From: Diphasiastrum complanatum
Lineage: Eukaryota > Streptophyta > Lycopodiopsida > Lycopodiales > Lycopodiaceae
Length of the DNA stretch: 64,000 bases
Assembly (NCBI GenBank): GCA_029204225.1
Contig: CM055109.1
Coordinates: 34,606,496-34,670,495, forward strand
Direction of reading: 5' to 3'
The notes under the pieces are model-generated. The model was not told the DNA's origin and searched no databases. It saw only the letters and a list, made by a program, of their open reading frames with translations. Of this stretch, positions 15,966-28,300 are shown in pieces (the stretch's first letter is position 1; every line of letters starts with the position of its first letter). The position numbers were made by a program, and so were the translations under genes.

Positions 15966-16908
15966 GTGGTCCCTTATAAGTCGTCTCGATATCGAGGAGT
16001 ATCACATATAGGACTTTAACCCCCGATACTCACCACGATATAAGATGCAATCTTTTGGACAAGCATGAAATTGTAATCGACAAGATGGCCATGTAAATAG
16101 ATGCCACACATGCCAAATAGCATAGGATGCTTTTCCAAAGCCTTATTCTAAATTCTACATTGTAAAGGCACCTTTGAAATAAGGCCAAAGAGTGCTTAGA
16201 TAGGGTAGAGAGAAAATAGGAGCCAAAAATAATATGTTTTTCATTGTTTTTGGATCTCGAGATCAAGGACCCTAATTAGGATGGATCCAATGATCAATTA
16301 GGTTGGATGTTAGGGTTATGTTATGAAAAGTACAGAGAAGCCCTAAAATGCTCAGATCCGAGCTACTAATATATAAATATGTGATGGTTTCACCATCAAT
16401 TCATGAGTAAAAATTTGGTTTTCAATCTACCAATGTTGTTGGTGATCTAGATGTTTGATATTTGCTATTTGTGTTGAGTACTTTGGATTTGTGAGATTGA
16501 TTTGGAAGTTCAGATATTGTGTTCTGCTTGTGACAGTCCGTACTTTCACACGTGTGAAGGAAATTGCATGAATTTAAACCTTCAAGTGGAGTTCAAGCCA
16601 AGGTGAAGCTAGGAAATACGAACTGGGATGATGTGGCCTGGCAGGCTATAGAGGTGTCAAAGTGCACTACTAGTGATGGAGAGTATAAGTATACCCATTG
16701 GACTCTCACTAGTGTATGCTTGATTGTGATGCTAGTAGTTACATGCTGCTGGTGTGACTCCTCTATCCATTGTGAGTGATTGATCCATAGCTTGGAGGCT
16801 AGATCCGTTTGATATAGGTATGGTTGGGTTGATTTGTCCAACATTTGATTCCCTTGTGTCGCTTTGTTGCGGCTTGCTTGGCTAGTCTATCCTTGGTTGA
16901 GGTACCTT

Positions 16909-16910
<2 letters not shown>
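15966..16910. other. No gene seen; inferred 5' part of CACTA element
   Basis: Upstream of the recognisable Tnp2 blocks. The minus ORF at 16030-16266 and the ORFs near 16.6 kb have no motif I recognise. Confidence 0.3.

Positions 16911-16939
<29 letters not shown>
16911..16939. repeat. (TG)n microsatellite
   Basis: A 29-bp TG tract immediately upstream of the fold-back at 16972. Confidence 0.97.
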
Positions 16940-16971
16940 CTATGTAGATGTATATGTATATATAAGTGTAT

Positions 16972-17137
16972 ATGTCCTGACAAAGGCCAGTACACATCTT
17001 TTTGTCGAGATTGTGAAAATGGGTATAACTATATGGATTGTTCTACAAAGATATATATTCTTGTAGAACAATCCATATAGTTATGCCCATTTTCACAATC
17101 TCGACGAAAAGATATGTACTGGCCTTTGTTAGGACAT
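16972..17137. repeat. Near-perfect 77-bp fold-back (hairpin)
   Basis: The left arm 16972-17048 and right arm 17061-17137 are reverse complements with four mismatches, all transitions, around a 12-base centre (17049-17060). No coding frame uses it. RNA from either strand would form a long stem of about 95 percent pairing. Terminal features of a known MITE superfamily and a clear target duplication are lacking. Confidence 0.92.
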
Positions 17138-17664
17138 TCAGCTATCATGATGATTTTCACCACATCCACAACAAATGTAGTCCTTGTCTGTATTGTTGTG
17201 GAACGACATAAAATGTATATTACTCATTGATTGCTAGATCGTGACATGGTTCTGAGGTAGTTTGACTTCATCTCTTGATACTACACAATAATTAATGGCA
17301 AGATTTAACTTTTCAAAATCATAGCCCACAATATTTGTAGTTGTAGAATTGGTAAGACATATTTTAAAAAATCGACAACCCTTTAAGAAATGCACTATCT
17401 TGGTGGTAATTTCCAAGTAGTTTTTTGAAGCTAAAATGGCATGTTTTATGAGACTCGAAGCATTGGTAAGAAGATTTCTTGAACATTTGTTTTTGCCCTC
17501 AAGCTATGGATTATTTGGATTTTAGAATTCCAAGAATGTACCCTATATATGTAAATAATTAGTCAAATCAAGGTCTCTGATATGCTTTTTGTGGGCTTCT
17601 TATCTCTCTCAATCTATATTCTTGCAAAATGATACAAAAATCCACAAAATATACATACACACGC

Positions 17665-17666
<2 letters not shown>
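17138..17666. other. No gene seen
   Basis: AT-rich sequence without supported coding potential. Confidence 0.4.
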
Positions 17667-17708
<42 letters not shown>

Positions 17709-17742
17709 ATATGTATATCTATACACACACACACACACACAC
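17667..17742. repeat. (TG)n and (AC)n microsatellites
   Basis: A 40-bp TG tract and a 19-bp AC tract separated by a short spacer; the two could pair. Confidence 0.96.
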
Positions 17743-17975
17743 AAGTATAAATAAAAAAACTATTCTGTTATGTACAAAACTGGTTCTGTACTGTTCCATG
17801 GGAAAAACCTACAAAATGTGTACAAAACCTATTTTAAGTTTTTTATTTTTATTTGATTATCTATATACATCATAGCAAAAAAAAAAATGGCCCATAAAAA
17901 AATGTGTATGGCCCTCCTCCAAAATAATTCGTACCATGAAATTCCATGAAACTAGCTCCGTGAGATCAGTTTTTT

Positions 17976-18016
17976 ATATATATACATATGTACATATGTA
18001 CATACATATATACATG

Positions 18017-18072
<56 letters not shown>

Positions 18073-18091
18073 TATACATATACATATATAC

Positions 18092-18148
<57 letters not shown>

Positions 18149-18182
18149 CATATACATATACATATATATCTGTATGTATATA

Positions 18183-18273
<91 letters not shown>
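17976..18273. repeat. Compound (TA)n/(CA)n/(TG)n microsatellite
   Basis: About 300 bp of alternating purine-pyrimidine tracts (TA, CA, CG, TG), several self-complementary. The long open frames across it have no coding meaning. Confidence 0.97.
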
Positions 18274-18457
18274 TAGAGAGAGAATGTGTTTTTACTAGCA
18301 AAAACGTCATGGTGTGCCACCAAAAATGTCACGCACTGCCCGCAAAAAATGTCATGTTTTTGCAAAGGAAAAAGCTAAAAAAATGGTTAAAAAAACAACA
18401 CATACAAGCCTTTTTTTTTCTTTTTGAGACACATTTCAAATTTTATTTCTCCCCTGG

Positions 18458-18461
<4 letters not shown>

Positions 18462-18499
<38 letters not shown>
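18462..18499. repeat. (CT)19 microsatellite
   Basis: A 38-bp CT tract upstream of the P450 remnant. Confidence 0.97.
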
Positions 18500-18502
<3 letters not shown>

Positions 18503-18726
18503 GTTGGCGCCTTCCCGCTGCTGCTGATCGCGATGGCTAGTGTTGATCCCTTTCTACTGGTCTAACTCCACAACTGCTTCTGCTACAATCCAGGCTACAC
18601 CTGCAGCGAACTCACTGGGGATAGCGAACTCACATTTGGGAACTCCCTTGTGCGTGATATATCCTGAGCGAAACAAATTGCAAAGCTGCTCAGAATCCCA
18701 CCTGGGCCACGTGATATTCTTCATAG

Positions 18727-19713
18727 AGTTGGGCCATATGATCGTCAATCTGCAAAATGAAACCAGAGCTATAAGCTTTGAAATTTCTGTCATTTATAGA
18801 CTATATGGCCATTTTTGTATTCATTACATCTTGCAAGGCCTCACAATTATGATTGCAGAGGATGGATCGATCTTCAGCTTTTTTTTCTTTGATTTGATGT
18901 ATTGCAGATGACATTTTATTTGATTGCCAAGAAAATTATAAGCTTCACCCCTGGCAGGGACAAGATCAAATGGAATTTCTATGAGTTCATTGACGCATTT
19001 TTTTTCACTTCCTTTCAACTTCCCTGGAACAAAATATGCTAGAGGATTGAATGTAAGTTTAGCTCTCATACGATTAAAGCAAAAGTATGACTGCTAGCAT
19101 TGTATGTAGTCAGTGGTGTTCTCAAACAAATTAGGAAGAGTAATCGATTCTCTGATGCCCGTCACCAAAGCTTCAAAGTGAACACCAGCAGCAGAGGGCT
19201 TTTTTGTCCACGCTTTTCAAATGAGACACAAATCAAAGCTTATGATATTTTTGATAGGCGAGGAAGAGGATCGTCAATACTCTTGTTGAGGTGGTCAGCG
19301 AAAGAAGACGACAATTGCAGCATGATGGTGCACACAAAGATGTGTTGGCAACAGTCTTGGAATCGGAGAGAAATGATGGAGAAGGGGAATTTACAATTGA
19401 GCAGATTATAGATTTCCTTTTGGGACTGTTGGTGGCAGCTGGGCATGAGACCACGTCTACAGCCATGATAATGTGTGTCAAGTTCTTGATTGATAACCCA
19501 AATGTTCGGAGCATCCTCAGAGTAAGACACCTACTCCATCACAACGCTTTCTATCTGGAGGCAGCCAAGCAATGTTCTTTGTGAACCGAAATTGAAGCTA
19601 GAGTTTTTCCTTATGCTAACGTTGTCCTCATTTCATAGGAAGAACACCAGAAGATACGAGAAGAAAAAGCAACATGATAGAATTACATGGGAGGGTTATA
19701 AGAAGATGTCAAA
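18727..19713 (+). pseudogene. Cytochrome P450 fragment, CYP85 clan (CYP90-like)
   Basis: Four exon-like blocks follow P450 order: 18727-18788 (GHMIVNLQNETRAISFE); 18932-19052, whose end reads PFNFPGTKYARGLN before a GTAAGT donor; 19258-19521 (after TTGATAG) with ARKRIVNTLVEVVSERRR and the I-helix AGHETTS at 19438-19458; and 19639 to about 19708 (after TTTCATAG) with EEHQKIREE and ITWEGYKKM. The PGTxYxxGL and (A/G)GxxTT patterns are those of plant CYP85-clan enzymes, which mostly hydroxylate brassinosteroids and other terpenoids. Two one-base homopolymer shifts break it: an 8-T run at 18998-19005 and a 5-A run at 19664-19668. The N-terminal anchor, ExxR and haem-binding FxxGxRxCxG regions were not found, so it is partial. 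It runs convergently with the RabGAP gene. The subfamily is uncertain. Confidence 0.8.
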
Positions 19714-19769
19714 CATGGGAATATCAACATGGAAAAACATGTAGTAAATTCTTATATTGAGTGAAATTG

Positions 19770-19770
<1 letters not shown>

Positions 19771-19852
<82 letters not shown>
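19771..19852. repeat. (TG)n(AG)n microsatellite
   Basis: About 36 bp of TG followed by about 46 bp of AG repeats, just after the last recognisable P450 block. Confidence 0.97.
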
Positions 19853-19853
<1 letters not shown>

Positions 19854-22119
19854 ACATTATTTACAACATAACCCAACCTATTTAAAGCTTTCTTGAAAAC
19901 AAATAGGGGAAAGCATCCAAAATATTACTGACAAAGAAAACCTATAAATTCTTTCTATTAGGAACACCTGATTTGTGTAAGCATAGCTTTCCATGCATTA
20001 ACAGGTATTTAGTCATACAAGAAGAGCTAGATCTTGTTGTACCACTCCCACCTCTACTATTGGAGCTTACAAGTGTACCAATATTAATAATATTAGGAAA
20101 AAAAGCCAACATTTTTTCAAACCTGATTCTCCCGCCTTCACCTTAGCGTCTACCAGAACATTTTTGCCATTCATATATTCACTTTGTTACACCTAGCAAA
20201 GCAAAAAATGTAAAGGACTAGCTCTGAGGTAGTCTTTAAACAGTTTGTCCAAGATAAACTGAACTATGTGTTTGAACTACAGTATTTGGCCATTGCAATT
20301 GTCGTTGTTCTTGTTATAGTCATTTTGACAAAGGCATTGTGTCTAATCCATGGGTTAGATACAGCTTTGTACAACCCCTTTTGCCATTGAATCATCAACA
20401 AAAGAAAATTTGAATACACTACCCTCTATTCATGTCATCATGTCCTATTATACTCGAACTCTTTTTGATTGTTTCAAAGCCTAATTTCATACTACCTCTT
20501 TTGAGCATGAGGACCGATTCTCCAATTGAATGAAATATAGATACCTTCAAACATCTAGAAAGGTGAGCTTGGGCTAGTTAGTTATAATAACAATTTGGCA
20601 CCACATGAGCAACAGCTCTTTGCTATTTGAACCAAAGAATTCATTTCTCAAAAATAAAAAGACAAAAACCAAACATACAACAGAAGATATAGCCAATTTT
20701 TGAGATTATGGTACTTATGGGCCCTTAATTTAGATTAATCACTTAATAGTTTATGACTTAAGTAACACCCAAGACATTCACAGGGATGAGTACAAATCCA
20801 TGCGTTGCTTCCCATGGCTATTGGTAGGCTCAGATTAGAGTCCCTAGACCACGGCTCCCAATATCTAAGATATCGAATGCATCTGGTGCTCTTGAGATTA
20901 CCAATCCAGCCCAACCTCTACTCCTTGCAATGAAAGCTTCAACAACTGAGGAGGCTTGGCCTCACAGAATTTCTACATCTATAAATCAATGCTTACAAGT
21001 TGTAACTCCTTGGTCGGGGACCCTAAAAATAGATGAAATAAAGACTGCCACCCTATCTTTTATTTCTGGAAAAGCTACATATTTCCAGAAGCCACAATGC
21101 CAAGCATGTCAGCACCATTGTCGATCTGACAGGATTTCACTTGACTTGCTAAATAATTGCGCAATATCTCCTGGGAATTCTAATGAGAAATACAATTACC
21201 TGTTTGTAATAATAAATGTAAACTGAAAAAGTTTTACCAACTGAGGAGAGAACTTGTCCTCGTGCCTTTGCCAGGAGGTCCTCTAAAAATGAAATACGCT
21301 GTTTCTGAAAGCAATTTGAACAAAAAACAATCGGTCAAATTCATCTTCATAGGGGAATGTAGCACGTCTCTCAAACACTACAAAGCTTTCTGCTGCTGAT
21401 TAGCTCAGAGACTAAGATATTGAAATTGTGAATTGTTAAAACCTTGTCACAGTCTCAAATCTGAAATACCTCAAAAAATAGTATAGCTGACCTGTATTTG
21501 CAAGTCTTCTGCAGTTGAGACCTTCCTGGATGTGCATATCCCAGCTTGGCTAAAAACGTATCTCTGACGATCAAGCACTTAACAGGGCAAAAATGGTCGC
21601 CAATGGACTAAAGAATGTGTTTGTCTATATGATATGAGTTGGAAAAAGAATGTTATTAGGGTATTTCCCTTATCAAAGAGCATGGACTATGCCCAGATTT
21701 TCATTCCAGGGGCACAACAGAGCTGCTGAACATGGACTATGCCGAAATCTTCATACCAGGGGACGGAGTGCTCAATGGGGTGTAAATCCTGATTGGGAGT
21801 GACATCGCATCCTTGTACTATGTCAAATTCTGCACGGCTTTGGTTATCCACCCAACTTCTCATAATTCAGATGTAAAGAGCACGTGCTTCTCGGACGTGA
21901 ACCTCCGTTCAATCTTTCTTTCCCTTTCAAAGAGGAATCTGAGATTGTCGTTAGGGAGTGGGAGTCTCGCAGCTGTAATTTACAAGAAAAAGACAAGTAT
22001 AATTCACATATCTTTTCCCACCTAAAGTCACAGATCCAGAAGGGAAGCTGCGTCAATTAGATTCATCATGTTTCTCACCAAGATGAGTCACACTACATAT
22101 AGCACAGCAATATCCTCTC
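19853..22119. other. No gene seen; includes RabGAP 3' UTR/flank
   Basis: No supported coding region. The part nearest 22119 must hold the 3' UTR of the minus-strand RabGAP gene. AATAAA-type sites in minus orientation (for example near 21057) exist, but none is compelling as the poly(A) signal. Confidence 0.4.
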
Positions 22120-22318
22120 TCAATGAACCTTGCTCCTCTCTCCCCAGTTTAATCCAAAAGCTCGAGAGAACATTCCTTGCTTGCGTGTAGCAGGCTCATT
22201 GGACCAATCCTGAGAGGAATTGGGACCACCAAGGTTCTGATACTTGGCAAAATCCCCAGAATCATGGTTCCCTTGTGAATGTTGCTGACTTGAATTGGGC
22301 TTTAAATTGCCATTAGCC
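22120..22318 (-). CDS. RabGAP exon 17 (terminal)
   Basis: Residues 819-883 and stop TGA at 22122-22120. Acceptor CTCATCAG. It ends [20 protein letters not shown](H), matching the 'LLAPFGLGWRDRNK'-type tail of this RabGAP class, which supports the link across a 12.5-kb intron. The phase matches exon 16. Confidence 0.9.
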
Positions 22319-25300
22319 CTGATGAGATTCAGAAATTTTTTTAATGAGAACATTCTGAATTTGCATAGCAAACTCATTAAGCAGGTAAAGTGATTCATAT
22401 TTAAAATCATCCTAGATAATGCATTTATATTTGTAAGTACTTTAAGCAAAAACAGTGCAAGGCCTCATTGTCACTTGCAAGAAAAAAAACATGGTATTAG
22501 TGCTATTGTTAACCATGACTTGGCTATTGAAGTTAATTAGGGGTTCACATTAATGCTGATTCCTGGAGTTACACAAGCAATGCACAAATTTATGTCCCTT
22601 GTATTTTCACAATTTACTCACCTGTTTTCATCTGGCATGATAATTTGCTGAATTGACAGTCTCTAAGCAACTAGCATGTTTTGTACAAGTCAGAAAAGCA
22701 AATCACAGGCTAAGCGTCCCGCAATAAGTTGTCATTACAACAACAGAGCAGAAGTCCACGAGGCGAATGGAGCAATGGTCACTTTCTGAGTCTGATTTCC
22801 TCTATCGTGTTTATGCTGAGAACTAGGCTCGAGTTGAAAGCAACATCGCATCTGTTTCATATATACAAAAGAGAGATACATACTTACCATTGCTTATAGT
22901 AGCACATTGCTTATTTACCATTGCTTACTATTACTTTACAATAAATTCAAGGTGCAAGTTAGCACCAAGCTGAATCCCCGAATTCCAAAAAGTTTAAGGT
23001 GCAAATGGAGAGAAGGAACAAAGCCCATCCATGTTTATACGCAAACAACAATAGTAAAGGGAACCTTTACGAACGGAAATTAACCCTTTTAAGAGCTCAG
23101 AAACTTTGAACTTTGATTGAGATTATAACTTAAAATACTAGGATTATAACATGTACATGTTGTATTGTTGAGGGCTCAATTTCTTGCTCAAGTACAATGG
23201 AATCAAGCCTGTAGAGTCAACTAAAAGGAGTGACCAACTCAAATCTTTCTACCCAACCTCAAAACATAAATCACTTCAAACTTGCTCAATAATAAATTTC
23301 TAAATTTTATGCACACAATTTTCATTGCCTAATTTCAAAGTTGACATTTTACAAAGCCGCTATGAAAGACATGGAAAATGTTAGTTCAAGGGAGAAAATA
23401 TTTCTTTTAGACACAGTTATGGACTCGGCTCATTACATTCGCCACGTCCATTTACATTCACTTTAATTTATGCATAAGCAGGCCTTGGGCCCTTTTTTAT
23501 TCACTATTGACACTTACACTATACGGTTGGCCTTGGGCCTTATTATTCATTATTTGGACATTTGGACATATTACTGGAGAGTGGGGGCCTTTTCGGAGGG
23601 CGCGCTATTATCCCTCCCAGTTGGGCCCTAACCACTGGAAGCTTCCTTTTAGGTCTTCCTCTAGGCTATAAGTAGGGAATCTGTGTCATTTGTTACTCAG
23701 CTGATGATATTGATCTCTCTCTTTAGTCTCCTCCTTAATCTCTCTCTTTCATGCTTTCTAGGGTTAAGTCTTGCTTATGTGATGCTTTCATAGCTTAGCT
23801 CTAGATCAATTGTGGCTTCATTCGTAACTTGGTATCAGAGCACTTTCCTTTTCATTACTTTTTCAGATATAGTAGAGGCTGTCCAGCGCCCTACTAGCCC
23901 ATCACTTTCGTCGATTTTTTCATCAAATTTCCATCATTTTTCCAGATTTGGAAGAGGCTGTCCAGCACCCTAAAACCTTATCATTTTCGTCAATTTTCTC
24001 CACCGATTTGCTGCCCATTTCGTGGATTGATTGGAGGCTGTCCAGCGCCCTACTTCATCACCATTTTCAGCGGTATTCTCCATTTTTTTTTTCAGGTTAT
24101 GTGCGGATTTTGGTAGCTGCTGCCCAACACTCTACTACCTTGCCATCTTTGACAGATTTCTCCACCGATTTGCTATCCATTTTGCTGATTGTTTAGAGGC
24201 TGTCCAGCGCCCTACTTCATCACCACTTTCAACGGTTTTTCCATCATTTTGCAGGACATTTGTGGATACTAGCTGCTGCCCAGCTCCCATTTTCAGCTTT
24301 CTCTCTCCACTTGTTTTGTAGATTATCTCTATCATTTGGAGGAGGATTGGCGCCCTACTGCCCATTTTCCAACCTACCATCACCTACTTCAGCACCCTAC
24401 TTTACTTTCCGTTTGCTGTCCACAACTCAACCTATTTTTACTCTTTCCCAGCCCACCCCTCTTAGCATTGTCTCCACCTTCTTTTTGCTGATTTTCCAGC
24501 TTTGCTTGTTGGCTGCCTAACCTTTTTTTTTGGCACTCACCTTCCTTACTTGACTGTCCAGTTTCTAGCCATATACTCCACTACTTGCTACTTATTTCTC
24601 TCATTATTTGGTTGCTTTTGCAGGCGCCTCTTATCTCTATTTGGTGGCTGCCCGGTATCTCTCCATTTTACGACCGTTTTCAGCACGCTTTTGATTGCAG
24701 TTGCAAGGTACTACTTACACTAGTTGTCATTTCCCTCTTTTTCTTTTTCTTTTTCTTTAGCAAGCTTCGTCACGTCTTTTCATTGGCGTACCTGTTGTAA
24801 CGACTTATGTCCTCTCCTTCAGTTCGTCCACTTGATTAGCATCTTGTCGCATTTCGTATTTTCCTCATTATGGCACATTCACCTACCCCGAGTGAGACTC
24901 TTCAGGAGAACCTATCCGATCAGTTTCGTCGCATGGATGATACCATTTCTGGCCTCGCCCTTCGCCTAGATATGGTTATGACTAGCTTTGCCACTATGCA
25001 GTCACAGATTGATTCTTTACAGCCCCATGGTCCTGGTAGAGCTCATGTTTATCCTCCATTTGGGACTCGCCCTCCATTTGGATTTCCATCTTCTTCTGCT
25101 AGTCAGCCTGGTGGTGGACAGTTCCTTCCACCTAACCCACCTCCTGGTTTCTTTCGGGGTTGATTGAGTGGATGAAATTATGTAATTAGAGGTAAGTTGA
25201 ATTGGAAAACTGCTGAGAGTGAATGTTACTACGAAGGGAAGGCATGTGCCTTCCCTTCGTAGTAACACATTTCTTTGCTGTCCTGCAAAGTCTCCAATAG

Positions 25301-28300
25301 CCGACAAGGAACTGTTATGGGCTGTTCAACACTTTGTTGCCCAAAGGGTTCCCAAAATGGACCATGTTGTCCATAATCTTCCGCAGGCTGTTCCCAAAGC
25401 ATAATGGACTGCGCATGATTTAAAATGGGCTGTAAATGACCAAAAGAAGATGACTGAACTTGCTGTCCAACGTCTTCATCATAAAAATTTGGCAAACTAT
25501 CAAGAGATGCACCAACGATGGTGTCATCAAAGCTGTCCCTCGAAGAGGCATGGGATGACATAGAAGATTCTTCAAGTAATGAAAAATTCTCTTCAAACAA
25601 ATGCTCACTCTTAACACTTTGAACAAAAGTACTAATTGACACATGTTGACTCCCTCCTTGATTAGTACAATACAGTTCCAAAGAGTGTTTGAATTTTTCG
25701 ACCTTTGCTAAAACATCAAATTGAAAAGGTTTCGCATGAAACTTTTCACTAGTGCATCCATCGCATGCATCAACTTGCGGTGACTTGAAAAAAGAAGATT
25801 GCTTCAACATCTGCTCAATGTATCATTGTTGAGAGATGAAGATTCCAGCCCCATGTGGAAGATCAACAAGAACCCAAGTGTGGTTCTTCATGAGTGAGTT
25901 GTACTCCTCTTGCATCGCATCCTCCCAACATGTTACTCCTCTAGCCTGCTCATAAAAAACAGGTTCTACTGCACCATCCTCAATAGAAATAAGAGCAAAA
26001 TCAGAAAAATCAGCAAATTCTACTGATTTAGTAGAGGCACGAGTCTTCCCTTCATAGAATGATCCACTTTGCTGTCCTGCAAAGTCTGCAACGACCATTT
26101 AGGGATTGGTTTGGGCTGTCCAACAGCCTTACCTTTGTCAACACTTTGCTGTCCAAAGTGTTCGAACTTGGACCTTGTTGTCCAATGTTTTCCGAACTTG
26201 GACCTTGCTGTCCAATGTCTTCAACAGGCTGCTCTTCACCATAAATAGGTTCTTCTTGATGAACTATGGGCTGCAAAATTGAAGATGTAGTGGGTTGTCC
26301 ACTAGAAGTAGATGGCAGTCTCTTCTCTCCATGATTAGATGGCAAAACCAAATCTGGAAATATTTCAACATATGCATCATGGGGGAAGTCCCCTTTCATG
26401 ACATGAGTGGGCGCAACATCATAGGAGGTCTTTTCATCAAAATGAACATCACGACTCACTATGATTTTATTAGTGTCCATATTAAACAACCTATAGCCCT
26501 TGCTTTTGCTACTATAGCCAACAAATATGCATTTAACTCCTTTATCATCAAGCTTGGTTCTTAGCTTATCGGGAATGAAAGCATAAGTCGTGCAACCAAA
26601 GATGCGTAAGTGAGAAACAATAGGCTTTTTACCATACCAAACTTCATAAGGAGTAAATACCTTCAAGGTTTAGTGGGACACCGATTACTAATGTAAGCCG
26701 CCGTTATAACCGCTTCAGCCCAAAACTTGTGAGGTAGGCCCTTTGCCTTGATTGGGTAAGATAATGGGGATCACTCCAATAACTTTGATAGGATAAGAGG
26801 TGTTATCAACACCTTGAACTTTGCTTCCATCATGCACTTTTACAAGCTTTGTGAAGACTTCTTTGTGATAAGTCATATGGCGTGTGGCACCGCTATCAAT
26901 CACCCAATCAATAGATGAAAAAACAACAACTTGTAAAGCTGAAGATGAGTTGTTTTCTGCCGAAAAACTAGCAAGATTTGAAGTGGCAGAAATCTCCTCT
27001 TGAGGAGAGATGAGATTATTAGTGACAAAAGCATAATCATTATTGAAAAGATTATCCTCCTTTCCAAATTGTTGTTCCAAAGTAATGATTGCGGTACTTG
27101 TATCGTTACCTTTCTCTTTTTCCTTTGCAAGCCTCTTCCTAAATTCTTTGATGTGATGCCCAAACTTCTTGCAATAGTGGCACTTACCCTTCTTCTTGGA
27201 GCCTTGATCTTGAGCTTCCTTAGATTTTTTATCATCTTTGGAAGTTTTGAAAGAAGGCTTCCCTTTCCACTTGCCATTACCTTTTGCAAAGAAAGCTTGA
27301 TCTTCTTGCTCACCAAAGTTGATCCTTGTTTGCTCTTCTTGAAGAAGTAAGCCAACAAGTTCATTGAAGGAGATTTGCTGTCCCCTAAGAGAAATGCTCA
27401 ATGATGACACAAATGGAAGGTAAGAATTAGGAAGAGAGTTCAGTAATAGATACAAATTGTGAGTTCTCAATCACCTCATCAATACTAAGAAGCTCCTCTC
27501 AAAGATCCTTGATCTTCGTCAAGTGGTTTGTAGGCAAATCACCTTCTTGCATCTTCAAGATAGAAAGTTGATTTCGAAGATATACCACTTTTGCCGCATT
27601 CATTACTTGAAACATCTTGGCAAGAGTCTCCCAAGCACTTTTGGCAGTCTTGCATGATCTAATATGAGGAAGGATAGATCTCTTTACTGATAATGCAATG
27701 ACAGAATGTGCTTGTGCATCTCGTCGATCCCACTTCTTTTGCTCATCGGAAGACACCTCCGTAGATGATGAAGTGGTTGTTCTAGTTGGTGTACTAGGTG
27801 CCAAGGTAGGCGGCCTCTCTTCGTCACCATTAACTACTTCCCACAAACCTTTAGCAATTAGAAGGTTCTTTATCATGTAGCACCACAAGGAATAGTTTGT
27901 GCCAATGAACCTATCTTCATTAAATAAAGAACCAATAGACTCCGATTCTTTAGCCATAACAGAAAAATCAGCTTGTAGTAGATAGGAAATAGACTTTCTA
28001 AGTCAAAACCTACTCAAAGGGCAGCAACCTTAAAGCTGAAATTATGAGCACAATAGATTGCAATACTCCACATGCAATTTGCTCAACTACTCCAGATGGT
28101 CTACAGTCATGTTCATTAAGCACAAATCTGAAGCCTTTGAATGCTTCAAGAGATTCAAGGCCATGGCTGAGACACAAACGTCTAGGAAAGTGAAGGCACT
28201 CCGAACTGATGGTGGCGGCGAATACATCTCCAACGAGATGCCCGACTACCTGGCTGAACATGGCATCAAAAGACAGTTCACTACTTCCTATTCACCTCAA

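Noticed and set aside
17936-18527. ORFs of 114-179 codons
   Set aside because: Products of the compound TA/CA/TG microsatellite.
20930-21226. 98-codon plus ORF
   Set aside because: No motif, and no link to the P450 blocks upstream; no haem-binding signature was found in it.
21844-22056. Minus ORF just downstream of the RabGAP stop
   Set aside because: Not joined to exon 17 by plausible splice sites; the tail at 22120 already matches the family C-terminus.
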